DNA of 64,000 nt from Limivivens sp034101475 (GTDB lineage: Bacteria; Bacillota; Clostridia; Lachnospirales; Lachnospiraceae). Location of the stretch: positions 5,308-69,307 of the forward strand of contig JAXEJQ010000028.1 in assembly GCA_034101475.1 (NCBI GenBank), in the 5' to 3' direction. The notes beneath the pieces were generated by a model, which saw only the letters and a program-made list of their open reading frames with translations, did not search any database and was not told where the DNA came from. Below are positions 25,374 through 33,901 of the stretch, piece after piece (position 1 is the first letter of the stretch; each line of letters begins with the position of its first letter). The position numbers were made by a program, and so were the translations under genes.

Positions 25374-26132
25374 ATGGAAGCATATACAAGCTTTGCGAGG
25401 GTTTACGATCTGTTCATGGATGACATCCCCTATGAAGAGTGGTGCGCGTATATTTGCGGACTTTTGGGGGAATATCAAATAGAAGATGGTTTGGTTCTGG
25501 ATCTGGGCTGCGGGACTGGCAGCCTGACCGAGCTGCTGGCAGGAAAGGGATACGACTGTATTGGCGTAGACCTTTCTTCTGATATGCTGGAAATTGCTCT
25601 GGAAAAACGGGAAAAGAGCGGCCATGATATTCTGTATCTCCAGCAGGATATGCGGGATTTTGAACTTTACGGCACGGTGCGGGCAGTGGTGAGCGTTTGC
25701 GATTCCATGAATTATATTCTGGAGGAGGAGGAACTGTGTCAGGTGTTCCGCCTGGTGAATAATTATCTGGATCCCGGCGGCATTTTTCTCTTTGATCTGA
25801 ATACCCCCTACAAATTCCGGGAACTGATGGGAGACTGTACCATTGCGGAGAACCGGGAGGAGGGCAGTTTTATCTGGGAAAATGCGTTCTATGAGGAGGA
25901 TCAGATCAATGAATATGACCTGACGATTTTTATGAAAGAACGAGGAGCGCTTTACCGGAAGTACCAGGAGACCCATTTTGAAAAAGCCTGGGAGCTGGAA
26001 ACGGTGAAAAAGTGCCTGGCAGAGGCCGGTATGGAGTTTTTGGCGGCCTATGATGCCTTTACGAAGGACTCGCCCAGGGAAGACAGTGAGCGGATCTATG
26101 TGATTGCAAGAGAGAAAGGAAAAGAAGGATGA
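25374..26132 (+). CDS. SAM-dependent class I methyltransferase
   Basis: The 252-residue protein has the SAM motif LVLDLGCGTGSL (about residues 41-52), an acidic residue in GVDLSSDML, and a motif IV-like VVSVCDSMNYI. It begins MEAYTSFARVYDLFMDDIPY, the usual start of small-molecule methyltransferases in this lineage. The substrate is unknown. The ATG at 25374 lies right after the stop of the previous gene. The next gene, hslO, overlaps by four bases. Confidence 0.85.
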   Translation: MEAYTSFARVYDLFMDDIPYEEWCAYICGLLGEYQIEDGLVLDLGCGTGSLTELLAGKGYDCIGVDLSSDMLEIALEKREKSGHDILYLQQDMRDFELYGTVRAVVSVCDSMNYILEEEELCQVFRLVNNYLDPGGIFLFDLNTPYKFRELMGDCTIAENREEGSFIWENAFYEEDQINEYDLTIFMKERGALYRKYQETHFEKAWELETVKKCLAEAGMEFLAAYDAFTKDSPREDSERIYVIAREKGKEG

Positions 26133-27007
26133 CAGATTATATTGTACGGGCCACAGCGGCAGACAGCCAGATCCGGGCCTTTGCGGCGACCACCAGAGAA
26201 CTGGTGGAGGAAGGGAGAAAGGCCCATAATACCAGTCCGGTGGCGACAGCAGCCCTTGGCAGACTGCTGAGCGCAGGCGCTATGATGGGCGTGATGATGA
26301 AGGGAGAAAAGGATATTCTGACCCTGCAGATCAAGGGAGAAGGGCCCATCGGCGGTATTACGGTGACGGCGGATTCTGCGGGAAACGTGAAGGGCTATGT
26401 GGAGAATCCGGAGGTGATGCTGCCGGCCAATCTTCTGGGAAAGCTGGATGTGGGCGGAGCCGTGGGCCCGGGAACCCTGTATGTGATCAAGGATCTGGGA
26501 ATGAAGGAGCCCTATGTGGGGCAGACAGAGCTGCAGACCGGGGAGATCGCGGAGGATCTGACTTATTATTTCGCAGCCTCTGAGCAGGTTCCTTCTTCCG
26601 TGGGCCTGGGTGTTCTGATGGAAAAAAACAATACGGTGAAGCAGGCAGGAGGCTTTATTATCCAGCTTATGCCATATACAGAGGAAAAGGTGATTGAGGC
26701 TCTGGAGCAGAAGCTGGCGAAAATCCGTCCGGTGACAGCTATGCTGGATGAGGGCATGACTCCGGAACAGATTCTGGAGGAGCTTCTGGGAGACCTGGGA
26801 CTGGAGATCAACGAAACCCTGCCGACGAGATTTTTCTGTAACTGCTCCAGGGAGCGCGTATCCAAGGCACTGGTCAGCGTTGGCGCGAAGGAACTGCAGA
26901 CCATGATTGACGATGGGAAGGAAATTGAAGTAAACTGCCATTTCTGCAATACAAATTACAGCTTTTCAGTGGAAGAGTTAAAAGAACTTTTGAAAAAGAG
27001 CCGATAG
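26129..27007 (+). CDS. hslO: Redox-regulated chaperone Hsp33
   Basis: The 292-residue protein is Hsp33, a cytoplasmic holdase switched on by oxidation. The core (about 1-230) has AATTRELVEEGRKAHNTSPVA and GPGTLYVIKDLG. The C-terminal redox switch has four cysteines arranged CNC (near 235) and CHFC (near 270) that bind zinc when reduced. All four are present, so the switch should be functional. It overlaps the methyltransferase gene by ATGA. Confidence 0.95.
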   Translation: MTDYIVRATAADSQIRAFAATTRELVEEGRKAHNTSPVATAALGRLLSAGAMMGVMMKGEKDILTLQIKGEGPIGGITVTADSAGNVKGYVENPEVMLPANLLGKLDVGGAVGPGTLYVIKDLGMKEPYVGQTELQTGEIAEDLTYYFAASEQVPSSVGLGVLMEKNNTVKQAGGFIIQLMPYTEEKVIEALEQKLAKIRPVTAMLDEGMTPEQILEELLGDLGLEINETLPTRFFCNCSRERVSKALVSVGAKELQTMIDDGKEIEVNCHFCNTNYSFSVEELKELLKKSR

Positions 27008-27019
27008 GAGGAACGGGAA

Positions 27020-28936
27020 ATGCTGGATGGATTCGTGAAAGCAGCGGCGGTTACGCCGAAAATCAGGGTTGCAGACTGTATTTATAATACCAGGCAGATC
27101 TGCAGGGACATGGAGCAGGCCATGGCAGCCGGGGCGAAGATTATCGTTTTTCCGGAGCTGTGCCTCACCGGCTATACCTGCAGTGATCTGTTCTGGCAGG
27201 AGCTCCTGCTTTCAGAGGCCAAAAAAGGACTGCATCAGATTATTTTTCTGACCAAGGGGAAGGAAGCCCTGGTTTTTGTGGGGCTTCCCTGGGAGAAGGA
27301 CGGAAAGCTTTACAATGTGGCGGCTGTCATCAACAACGGAAGGCTTCTGGGCCTGGTCCCCAAGCGCTTCCTGCCCAATTACTCGGAGTTTTACGAGGCC
27401 AGACATTTTACACCGGGCAATGAGAAGCCGGAAACCGTAGAATTTGAAGGGGCTTCGGTCCCCTTCGGAACGAAACTCCTTTTTGAATGTCCGGAGGTGA
27501 ATGGCCTGACGGTGGCTGCGGAAATCTGCGAGGATCTCTGGGTGCCGAATCCGCCGAGCATCGGTCATGCCCTGGCGGGGGCCACGGTGATTGTGAACCT
27601 TTCCGCCAGCGATGAAGTTACCGGAAAGGACAGCTACCGCAGGCAGCTTGTCAGCGGCCAGTCTGCACGGCTGGTCTGCGGATACATTTATGCAGATGCC
27701 GGAGAAGGAGAGTCCTCCACGGATCTGGTTTTCGGAGCCCACAACCTGATCGCGGAAAACGGAGTGGTTCTGAAGGAGTCTCAGCGCTTTGAAAACAGTA
27801 CGATTTACGGAGAGCTGGATATCCGCAGGCTTCGGGCAGAGCGCCGGAGGATGACGACTTACGGTGCACCGGCAGATCAGGATTATCAGACCGTCAGCTT
27901 CCATCTGACGCCTACCCTCACCAGGCTTACCCGATCTTTTGATCCGGCGCCCTTTGTTCCGGCGGATAAAGGAGACCGGGACCGGCGATGTGAGGAGATT
28001 CTGACCATTCAGGCCCAGGGGCTTCGGAAGCGCCTGGAGCATACGGGCTGTCAGAATGCAGTGGTGGGGATTTCCGGCGGCCTGGATTCGACTCTGGCGC
28101 TGCTGGTAACGGTCAAGGCCTTCGATATTCTGAAGATTCCCAGAGAAAAAATTACAGCAGTAACGATGCCGGGCTTTGGAACCACAGACCGCACCTACAC
28201 CAATGCCTGTGAACTGACCCGAAAGCTGGGAGCCAGCCTGCTGGAAGTGGATATCCGGGAGGCGGTAACCACTCATTTCCGGGATATTGCCCATGATCCG
28301 TCGGTTCACGATGTGACCTATGAGAATTCTCAGGCCAGGGAGCGCACCCAGGTTCTGATGGATATTGCGAATCAGTCCGGCGGTCTGGTGATCGGGACCG
28401 GTGATATGTCGGAGCTTGCCCTGGGATGGGCGACTTACAACGGTGATCACATGTCCATGTATGCGGTCAATGCTTCTGTGCCCAAAACACTGGTGCGCCA
28501 TCTGGTGCGTTACTACGCGGATACCTGCGGCGACGAGGTTTTAAGCAGGGTACTGCTGGACGTTCTGGATACGCCGGTGAGTCCGGAGCTGCTTCCGCCG
28601 GAAAACGGAAAGATTTCCCAGAAAACAGAGGATCTGGTAGGACCCTATGAGCTTCACGATTTCTTCCTGTATTATATTCTGCGTTTCGGCTGCGAGCCGG
28701 TGAAGCTGTACCGGATTGCGAAGATCGCTTTCGCAGGGATGTACGACTGTGAAACGATTCTGAAATGGATGAAGACCTTTTACCGCCGGTTTTTTGCCCA
28801 GCAGTTTAAACGGTCCTGCCTTCCGGACGGACCCAAGGTGGGATCAGTGGCAGTTTCTCCCAGAGGCGATCTGCGGATGCCCAGTGACGGATGTGTCCGG
28901 ATGTGGATGGAGAATCTGGAAGGGATTCAGGTGTGA
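27020..28936 (+). CDS. nadE: Glutamine-dependent NAD+ synthase
   Basis: The 638-residue protein joins an N-terminal nitrilase-fold glutaminase to a C-terminal NAD synthase. The glutaminase has a Glu in FPELCLTGYTC, a Lys in LVPKRFLPNY, and the nucleophile Cys in VAAEICEDLW (about 168-177). The synthase has the ATP-pyrophosphatase loop GISGGLDST (about residue 350) and GTGDMSELALGW. It makes NAD+ from deamido-NAD+, ATP and glutamine. The size fits the two-domain class. AGGAGG precedes the ATG. Confidence 0.95.
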   Translation: MLDGFVKAAAVTPKIRVADCIYNTRQICRDMEQAMAAGAKIIVFPELCLTGYTCSDLFWQELLLSEAKKGLHQIIFLTKGKEALVFVGLPWEKDGKLYNVAAVINNGRLLGLVPKRFLPNYSEFYEARHFTPGNEKPETVEFEGASVPFGTKLLFECPEVNGLTVAAEICEDLWVPNPPSIGHALAGATVIVNLSASDEVTGKDSYRRQLVSGQSARLVCGYIYADAGEGESSTDLVFGAHNLIAENGVVLKESQRFENSTIYGELDIRRLRAERRRMTTYGAPADQDYQTVSFHLTPTLTRLTRSFDPAPFVPADKGDRDRRCEEILTIQAQGLRKRLEHTGCQNAVVGISGGLDSTLALLVTVKAFDILKIPREKITAVTMPGFGTTDRTYTNACELTRKLGASLLEVDIREAVTTHFRDIAHDPSVHDVTYENSQARERTQVLMDIANQSGGLVIGTGDMSELALGWATYNGDHMSMYAVNASVPKTLVRHLVRYYADTCGDEVLSRVLLDVLDTPVSPELLPPENGKISQKTEDLVGPYELHDFFLYYILRFGCEPVKLYRIAKIAFAGMYDCETILKWMKTFYRRFFAQQFKRSCLPDGPKVGSVAVSPRGDLRMPSDGCVRMWMENLEGIQV

Positions 28937-29070
28937 GTTTATTTGTCGGGAAAAATCCGGCAGATGTGCAGCAGAAAAGATCTGAAGATGTTGAGGAAAC
29001 CGTGTGGAGAAAAAGTATCCGATGTGGAGGATCTGAGCGGTACGCCGCCTTATAAACAGGAGAGTATGAA

Positions 29071-32000
29071 ATGAAAGAAAAAAGGAAAGAGAAGGAAAAA
29101 GAAAAAAAGCAATGGAAAAGCGTTCGAATGCTGGCGGTAATCCTGCTGCTGGCATGGGGCCTTCTGACAGGAAACACGGCTTATGGAGAGTCCGCAGGAA
29201 AGGTTTATCCGATTCCGGCGGGAATCCTCCAGTATGATGCGGAGCTGGATCCGGAGATCGAGCAGTATGCTTCGGAAAAGCAGAATGGCGTTTTTCAGCT
29301 GCAGAATCAGACGCTGATGTTCTTTAATGCCGCTGCCGGCTCCTGGTTGCAGGTTTACGAATTCCCGAAGTCGGAATACAGTTATGACTCGGAAAGACAC
29401 TGGTATGTGAATGAGAATTATTGGGATGCCTTTGTTCAGGGCGGATTGCTGTACTATATGTACAACAACTATTACAATGCCTATGGCAGCGAGACCACGG
29501 TGCATGTCCTGGTGTATGACATGGAAGCCAGGCAGCTGGTAAAGGATATTCCGGTTCCCGGGCATTACGGTGAGGCGATCGGAGCTGATCCGTCAGGACG
29601 GATTTATCTGTTTTATGACGATGAAATGCCGGACGGGACATCCCGAAGCGGAATATCCGTGTACAGCAGTTCCGGGCAGCAGCTTGCTTCTCTGGACTAT
29701 GGTGAACTTTACAGGAGCTGGAACCTGGGGTATGAGACCTCCAGCATTTATGAATTTAATGGCTTTCTGGCCGATGGTACCTTCTTTTATACGCGGATGG
29801 ATGACTATCTGTACTGGGGCTACGACCATACCATGCAGACCCTGGCAAAAGGTACTTTTTCCGGCGGAAAGCTGACCCTGGAAAAGGATTATCTGTTTAT
29901 GATGTGCCAGGCGCCTTTTAACCAGCATCGGGGCTGCATGCAGATCCTGAATAACAGCTATGCGGCAGATACAAACGGAAGCATCTATACGCTGAGCAGC
30001 CTGAAAAAGAATGAGGCAGAAAGTGTCCTGTACGTACAGCGTGAGGATCCGGAGTATACGGAAGATGCTTATGGCGATTACGGCAGCATTGGTGTCCGGG
30101 CTTTCTGCGACAGCAGTGACGGAAGCCTGTATTCCTATACGATGAATGGAAATATTTTTGTCTATGATCTGAAAACAAAGAAGCAGCAGAAGAAATACAG
30201 GACAGGCCATGAAGTTTTCAGTCTGCTGGAAATGGGCAGCCAGGTCATTGCTTTCGAAAAGGAAGACAGCAGCTATTTTGTGGAGGTGATTCCCAAATCT
30301 GCTTTCCGGAAGATCGAGACGGTGAAAATCAATCTGAACCAGACGGACAGTTACAAGGATCACACGGAAGAGGCAGTCCTGAAAAAATGGATGGCTTCCC
30401 GCATCGATTCTTCTGTCCAGGTATACGAAAAGGAACCTTCCGCAAAAGCTCCTTATCGTGCGGGAACCTACACGGAGGAAATGCAGGAAGGCCTGTTGAA
30501 GTATTCCAATTATCTGCGATGGCTGGGCGGATTGACCCCGTTTACCTGGGCGGATGATGAGACTTCGTCCAACGCCGCCAAGGCGGCAGTGGTGCTGGAT
30601 GCCTCCGGGCAGTTCTCCCATTCCCCGGAAAAAACAGACAGCATTGCAGACATGAGCGACAGCTTCTTTGAAGCAGGAAAACAGGGGGCTTCCGACAGTA
30701 ATCTGAGTTTGGCGTATCATGCAGATGCCTCTTCCTATATGGATGTGATGAACGGTTTCCTCAATGACACAGAGAATGTAAGCGCATTTGAATGCGGGCA
30801 CCGGTTCACCTTCCTGCAGCGGGGCGGCGCACAGATTGCCTACGGTTCCTCCGGCGCTTGCCTGGCTCAGACCATTGTGACGCCGGGAAATCAGGAGAAC
30901 GAAACAGGAACCATCCATGGCGTGGATAATAACGATTATGCCTATACCTGGCCTGGAGCCGGAGCATTTCCGACGGATGTGATCAACACACGTGCCAGGT
31001 GGTCCATTAATCTGAACCTGGATAAGGTGGATCTGTCCAGTGAAGGCCTTCAGGTCATCATCAGGGATTTAAAGACCGGAAAGGAATATGATCAGACAAA
31101 TACGCTGAGTACCAGTCGTTATATGGGAGTCAGTGCCTACGCGAACTGGTTTTACGGAGCCTGCATTATGTTTGATCCGCCGTCAGCAAGCTCCTATAAA
31201 GGGAAAAGCTATCTGGTGACGCTGAAAAATCTGGAAACACCGGAAGGAGATCCGGTGGAGCTGATCTACACCGTAAAATTCCTCTCCTATGAAGGGGTAC
31301 ATACCATTGACGGGGAAAAGAGACAGATTGATGCAAACGGAGCATCCCTTCCGGTAAAAGGAAGCCTCCATACTGTCAAAAACCTGACTTATGAAATCAC
31401 AAAGACCTCTGCCACAAAGGGAACGGTCAGTGTGAAGAAACCGGTGAAAAAGGATCTGACCACCGTTGTCATCCCGGATACTGTGGTGATTGACGGCTAT
31501 TCCTTCAGGGTCACGGCGATTGGGGACGGCGCGCTGAAAGGCTGCACCGGGCTGAAGAAGGCCACCATCGGTGCCAATGTGACGAAGATCGGCAAGCAGG
31601 CCTTTGACGGCGATAAGGCTCTGAAAACCATTATAATCAACAGTGCATCTCTGAAATCGGTGGGAACCCGGGCCTTTCGGAATATTTACAAAAGGGCAGT
31701 TTTCAAAGTTCCGGCCAAAAAGGTAACTGCTTATACAGCCCTCCTGAAGAAGGGCGGAACCAAAACCTCCATGCAGGTCAGGGCAATGGTGGTAAAGGAA
31801 TATACGGTTACGTTCAAAAACGGTTCCAAGACGGTGAAAATCCAGAAGGTTGTTTCCGGAAAATCCGCTTCCGCACCGGAACTGACAAAAAAAGGATATG
31901 TGCTGACCTGGAGCCAGGACTTCTCAAAAGTAACGAAGAACCTGACTGTAAAAGCCGTGTGGATACCGCAACTCCCGAAGCAGGGAAAGACTTATTCTGC

Positions 32001-32349
32001 CGGACAGTTTAAGTATAAGGTTACAAAGTCAGATAAAAAGAACGGAACTGCTCAGATTGTGGGCGTGACAGACAGTACGGCCACCGTTCTCACCATTCCA
32101 AAAAAGGTAAAGCTGGGCAAATATGAGTTCCGGATTACTTCCATCGGGAAGTCCGCCTTTGCAAAATGCGGCAAACTGAAAAAAGTGGTGATTCAGACTT
32201 CGGATCTGCAGACCATTGGGAAATCGATTTTCGGAAAAATTTCCGGGAAAGTGACCGTGCAGGTACCGAAAGCCAGAGAAAAAGCCTACACGGCCCTGCT
32301 GAAAAAAGCGGGAGTCAGCAGCAAATGTAAGATTACGGCAGGAGCATAA
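29071..32349 (+). CDS. Large secreted protein: CAP domain, LRR_5 repeats and InlB-type B repeat
   Basis: The 1092-residue protein starts with a very basic leader (MKEKRKEKEKEKKQ), then a signal helix ending near residue 43 (LLTGNTAYGES). Residues 50-430 look like a beta-propeller-like region of short aromatic strands. Residues 465-640 resemble a CAP/SCP domain (MQEGLLKYSNYLRWLGGLTP, then FSHSPE and FECGHRF). From about 770, two BspA-type LRR_5 blocks (ITSIGKSAF-like) flank an InlB-type B repeat (YTVTFKNGSKTVKIQKVVSG). There is no LPXTG motif, so it is probably secreted or held by charge. The role is unknown; adhesion or host and matrix contact is an inference. A long polypurine run covers the leader. 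Confidence 0.8.
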   Translation: MKEKRKEKEKEKKQWKSVRMLAVILLLAWGLLTGNTAYGESAGKVYPIPAGILQYDAELDPEIEQYASEKQNGVFQLQNQTLMFFNAAAGSWLQVYEFPKSEYSYDSERHWYVNENYWDAFVQGGLLYYMYNNYYNAYGSETTVHVLVYDMEARQLVKDIPVPGHYGEAIGADPSGRIYLFYDDEMPDGTSRSGISVYSSSGQQLASLDYGELYRSWNLGYETSSIYEFNGFLADGTFFYTRMDDYLYWGYDHTMQTLAKGTFSGGKLTLEKDYLFMMCQAPFNQHRGCMQILNNSYAADTNGSIYTLSSLKKNEAESVLYVQREDPEYTEDAYGDYGSIGVRAFCDSSDGSLYSYTMNGNIFVYDLKTKKQQKKYRTGHEVFSLLEMGSQVIAFEKEDSSYFVEVIPKSAFRKIETVKINLNQTDSYKDHTEEAVLKKWMASRIDSSVQVYEKEPSAKAPYRAGTYTEEMQEGLLKYSNYLRWLGGLTPFTWADDETSSNAAKAAVVLDASGQFSHSPEKTDSIADMSDSFFEAGKQGASDSNLSLAYHADASSYMDVMNGFLNDTENVSAFECGHRFTFLQRGGAQIAYGSSGACLAQTIVTPGNQENETGTIHGVDNNDYAYTWPGAGAFPTDVINTRARWSINLNLDKVDLSSEGLQVIIRDLKTGKEYDQTNTLSTSRYMGVSAYANWFYGACIMFDPPSASSYKGKSYLVTLKNLETPEGDPVELIYTVKFLSYEGVHTIDGEKRQIDANGASLPVKGSLHTVKNLTYEITKTSATKGTVSVKKPVKKDLTTVVIPDTVVIDGYSFRVTAIGDGALKGCTGLKKATIGANVTKIGKQAFDGDKALKTIIINSASLKSVGTRAFRNIYKRAVFKVPAKKVTAYTALLKKGGTKTSMQVRAMVVKEYTVTFKNGSKTVKIQKVVSGKSASAPELTKKGYVLTWSQDFSKVTKNLTVKAVWIPQLPKQGKTYSAGQFKYKVTKSDKKNGTAQIVGVTDSTATVLTIPKKVKLGKYEFRITSIGKSAFAKCGKLKKVVIQTSDLQTIGKSIFGKISGKVTVQVPKAREKAYTALLKKAGVSSKCKITAGA

Positions 32350-32387
32350 GCCAGCGCAGAAGAAAAAAGAGATAGAGAAAGAGATGA

Positions 32388-32438
32388 AGAAAGACATCGG
32401 AACAGTTCCGGTTAAAGGAACAGAACCGGTGTCTTTCT
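32388..32438 (-). terminator. Hairpin terminator, most likely for the minus-strand nuclease gene
   Basis: AGAAAGACA (32388-32396) pairs with TGTCTTTCT (32430-32438), and the inner bases continue the stem with three mismatches around a GGTTAAA loop. On the minus strand it is followed by a T/C-rich tract, so it fits the end of the nuclease gene. It may also stop transcripts from the plus strand. Confidence 0.6.
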
Positions 32439-32448
32439 GTGTGAAGCG

Positions 32449-33429
32449 TCAGGTGTCGGAAAAAGTGCCGGAATATTGTCGGTAAGAAGCCAGTGCCTCC
32501 TCCGGAGACATGGAGAAGTGCTTCCGGATTTTTTCAAGGATTCGGTTTTCCGGTGTGCCTTCTTCCAGATTGTCAGAAATGAATGCGCGAAGTCCTTCAG
32601 CACGTCCTTCAGCAAGTCCTTCAGCACGTCCCTCAGCAAGTCCCTCAGCACGTCCTTCTCTTCTGTTGATTTCCCGTTCCTCCTCACGTGCAAAAGACAT
32701 AAAAAGCTGGTCGTCGTATTCGTCTAAAAACATTTCCACTACCTCCTTGCGCTGGACAGATAAAATATCTTCCAGAACGTTGTCTGCAATACATGTCTCA
32801 ATTGCCACAGAAACTGCCGTTTCGATGTTCAGCCCGTTGGACTGATTTTTTCGGATTGAGGCGATGAAACGGGCATAGTCCTTCAGACGACGGCATTTGT
32901 CCATCAGTTCCCGGTTCTTTCCAAGGTTAATATTCAGCATAATGGCCTTCACTTCCAAACAGGGTTCCGGCAAAGGGGTACGGATACCTGTGACAGCAAA
33001 AGCATCGGATAGCTTCAGCTCCAGCCGTTCCGGTTCCTCTTTGAGACCGTTGTAAAAAACAATAAACTGTGGAAAGGGAAGCTGCTTCAGCTGGCTGCTG
33101 TAGATATTCAGCTTATTCTGCTCAATGTATTTCCGGTAAGTACGGGCAAAATACAGAAGTCCGCGGACAGGCATGTTCGGGTTGAAAGAACTCTGATGTT
33201 CCCAGAGATTCAGGATGTTGTCCAAAAGAAAGGACAGGTCATTTTCCATGCCGACGTAGAGAACATCCTCAAGGGTTGTAATCTGGAGTGCCTCCGGATC
33301 CGTATAATGGGTATCAGCCATCGCGTTGTAGAGATCCAGAATATCGTGCTTATTTCGAAAAATCAGTCGGAACAGGAGATCCTTGTGCTTTGAAGCAATT
33401 GTTAATGAATGCAAATGATTATTTAGCAT
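32449..33429 (-). CDS. Rpn/PD-(D/E)XK nuclease family protein ('transposase'-like)
   Basis: The 326-residue protein matches the Rpn/PDDEXK_2 group common in gut Clostridia and often mis-named transposase. It begins with HKDLLFRLIFRNKHDILDLYNAM, the family signature (F-x-x-x-F...LL-LYNAL). It then has the nuclease core block YVGMENDLSFLLDN...LNLWEHQSSFNPNMPVRGL and FIVFYNGL. Residues about 255-285 are EGRAEGLA repeats coded by a 24-base DNA repeat. Such proteins are DNA endonucleases linked to recombination; mobility of this copy is not shown. The start has an AGAGGTG site. Confidence 0.85.
   Translation of the reverse strand: MLNNHLHSLTIASKHKDLLFRLIFRNKHDILDLYNAMADTHYTDPEALQITTLEDVLYVGMENDLSFLLDNILNLWEHQSSFNPNMPVRGLLYFARTYRKYIEQNKLNIYSSQLKQLPFPQFIVFYNGLKEEPERLELKLSDAFAVTGIRTPLPEPCLEVKAIMLNINLGKNRELMDKCRRLKDYARFIASIRKNQSNGLNIETAVSVAIETCIADNVLEDILSVQRKEVVEMFLDEYDDQLFMSFAREEEREINRREGRAEGLAEGRAEGLAEGRAEGLRAFISDNLEEGTPENRILEKIRKHFSMSPEEALASYRQYSGTFSDT
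32590..32659 (-). repeat. Tandem 24-base repeat inside the nuclease gene
   Basis: Nearly three copies of a 24-base unit (units start at 32590, 32614 and 32638, differing only at CTT/CCT positions) encode eight-residue EGRAEGLA repeats. Because 24 is a multiple of three, slippage would change length without breaking the frame. Confidence 0.85.
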
Positions 33430-33474
33430 AATTACACCTCTATTATATAGAATTGAGAAAAAAATGCAAGAAAA

Positions 33475-33620
33475 AAATAGGGTAATTGTTCAGAGACAAC
33501 CTTCAAAATGCTTTGCATTTCGTCGGTGCGGCGTATCCGCCAAATAAAATGATGGCAGGATTGTGGAAGTGAGCAGCACGGAAAATCGACGGAAGGCTCA
33601 TTTGTCGGGCAATTCATATA
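33475..33620 (-). repeat. Intergenic repeat with R3 and R2-like modules, reversed
   Basis: Read on the minus strand, this carries TTGCCCGACAAATGAGCC, then CCGTCGATTTTCCGTGCTGC, then CTTCCACAATCCTGCCATC. The first part matches R3 at 5304-5352 and the last part matches the second half of R2 at 47402 and 55402. The plus-strand left edge (TAATTGTTCAGAG) resembles the left edge of the 47355 element. Confidence 0.65.
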
Positions 33621-33848
33621 ATTTCAAAAACAGCCTTAAGAATCTAAGTATTTTACGTCTGTTTTATGAAATTATGCCTGGCTCTGAACAGTTACAAAAT
33701 TAGAAAATGAAAAAAGTTCTGAAACTCAGAGATGAAAAAGAATATTTGATAAAAACAAAGAGCGCCTTTGCTGATTTTGATTCTATCAGAGGATGCATAT
33801 ATTTGCAAGAACATTTGCATGAAAAATTTCGACAGGATCGGCAGAAAC

Positions 33849-33889
33849 GGGACACCGCGCCAGGGAATGGTTTTCATGTCGCGGTGCCC
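33849..33889. terminator. Hairpin just downstream of the aminopeptidase gene
   Basis: GGGACACCGCG (33849-33859) pairs with CGCGGTGCCC (33880-33889), ten pairs with one bulged A. There is no clear T tract on either strand, so termination is only possible. Confidence 0.4.
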
Positions 33890-33901
33890 GGAAATGGGTT
33901 C

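Larger units (their letters stand above)
33430..33901. other. 472-base gap with repeats and no credible gene
   Basis: Next to the nuclease start lies AT-rich promoter-like sequence (CTATATAATAGAGG on the minus strand). Bases 33475-33620 are a repeat module. CTGAACAGTTAC at 33680 recurs near 42058 and in reverse near 47358. The rest (33620-33850) is AT-rich. A plus-strand frame starts at 33707 without a ribosome site and runs antisense through the aminopeptidase; I do not call it. A hairpin (33849-33889) lies beyond the aminopeptidase stop. Confidence 0.6.

Noticed and set aside
32590..32659. Short regular repeats considered as a CRISPR array
   Set aside because: The units are directly adjacent without spacers and are in frame within a coding gene.
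32449..33429. Nuclease gene considered as an insertion sequence transposase
   Set aside because: No terminal inverted repeats or target duplication flank it; the family is a PD-(D/E)XK nuclease often mislabelled.
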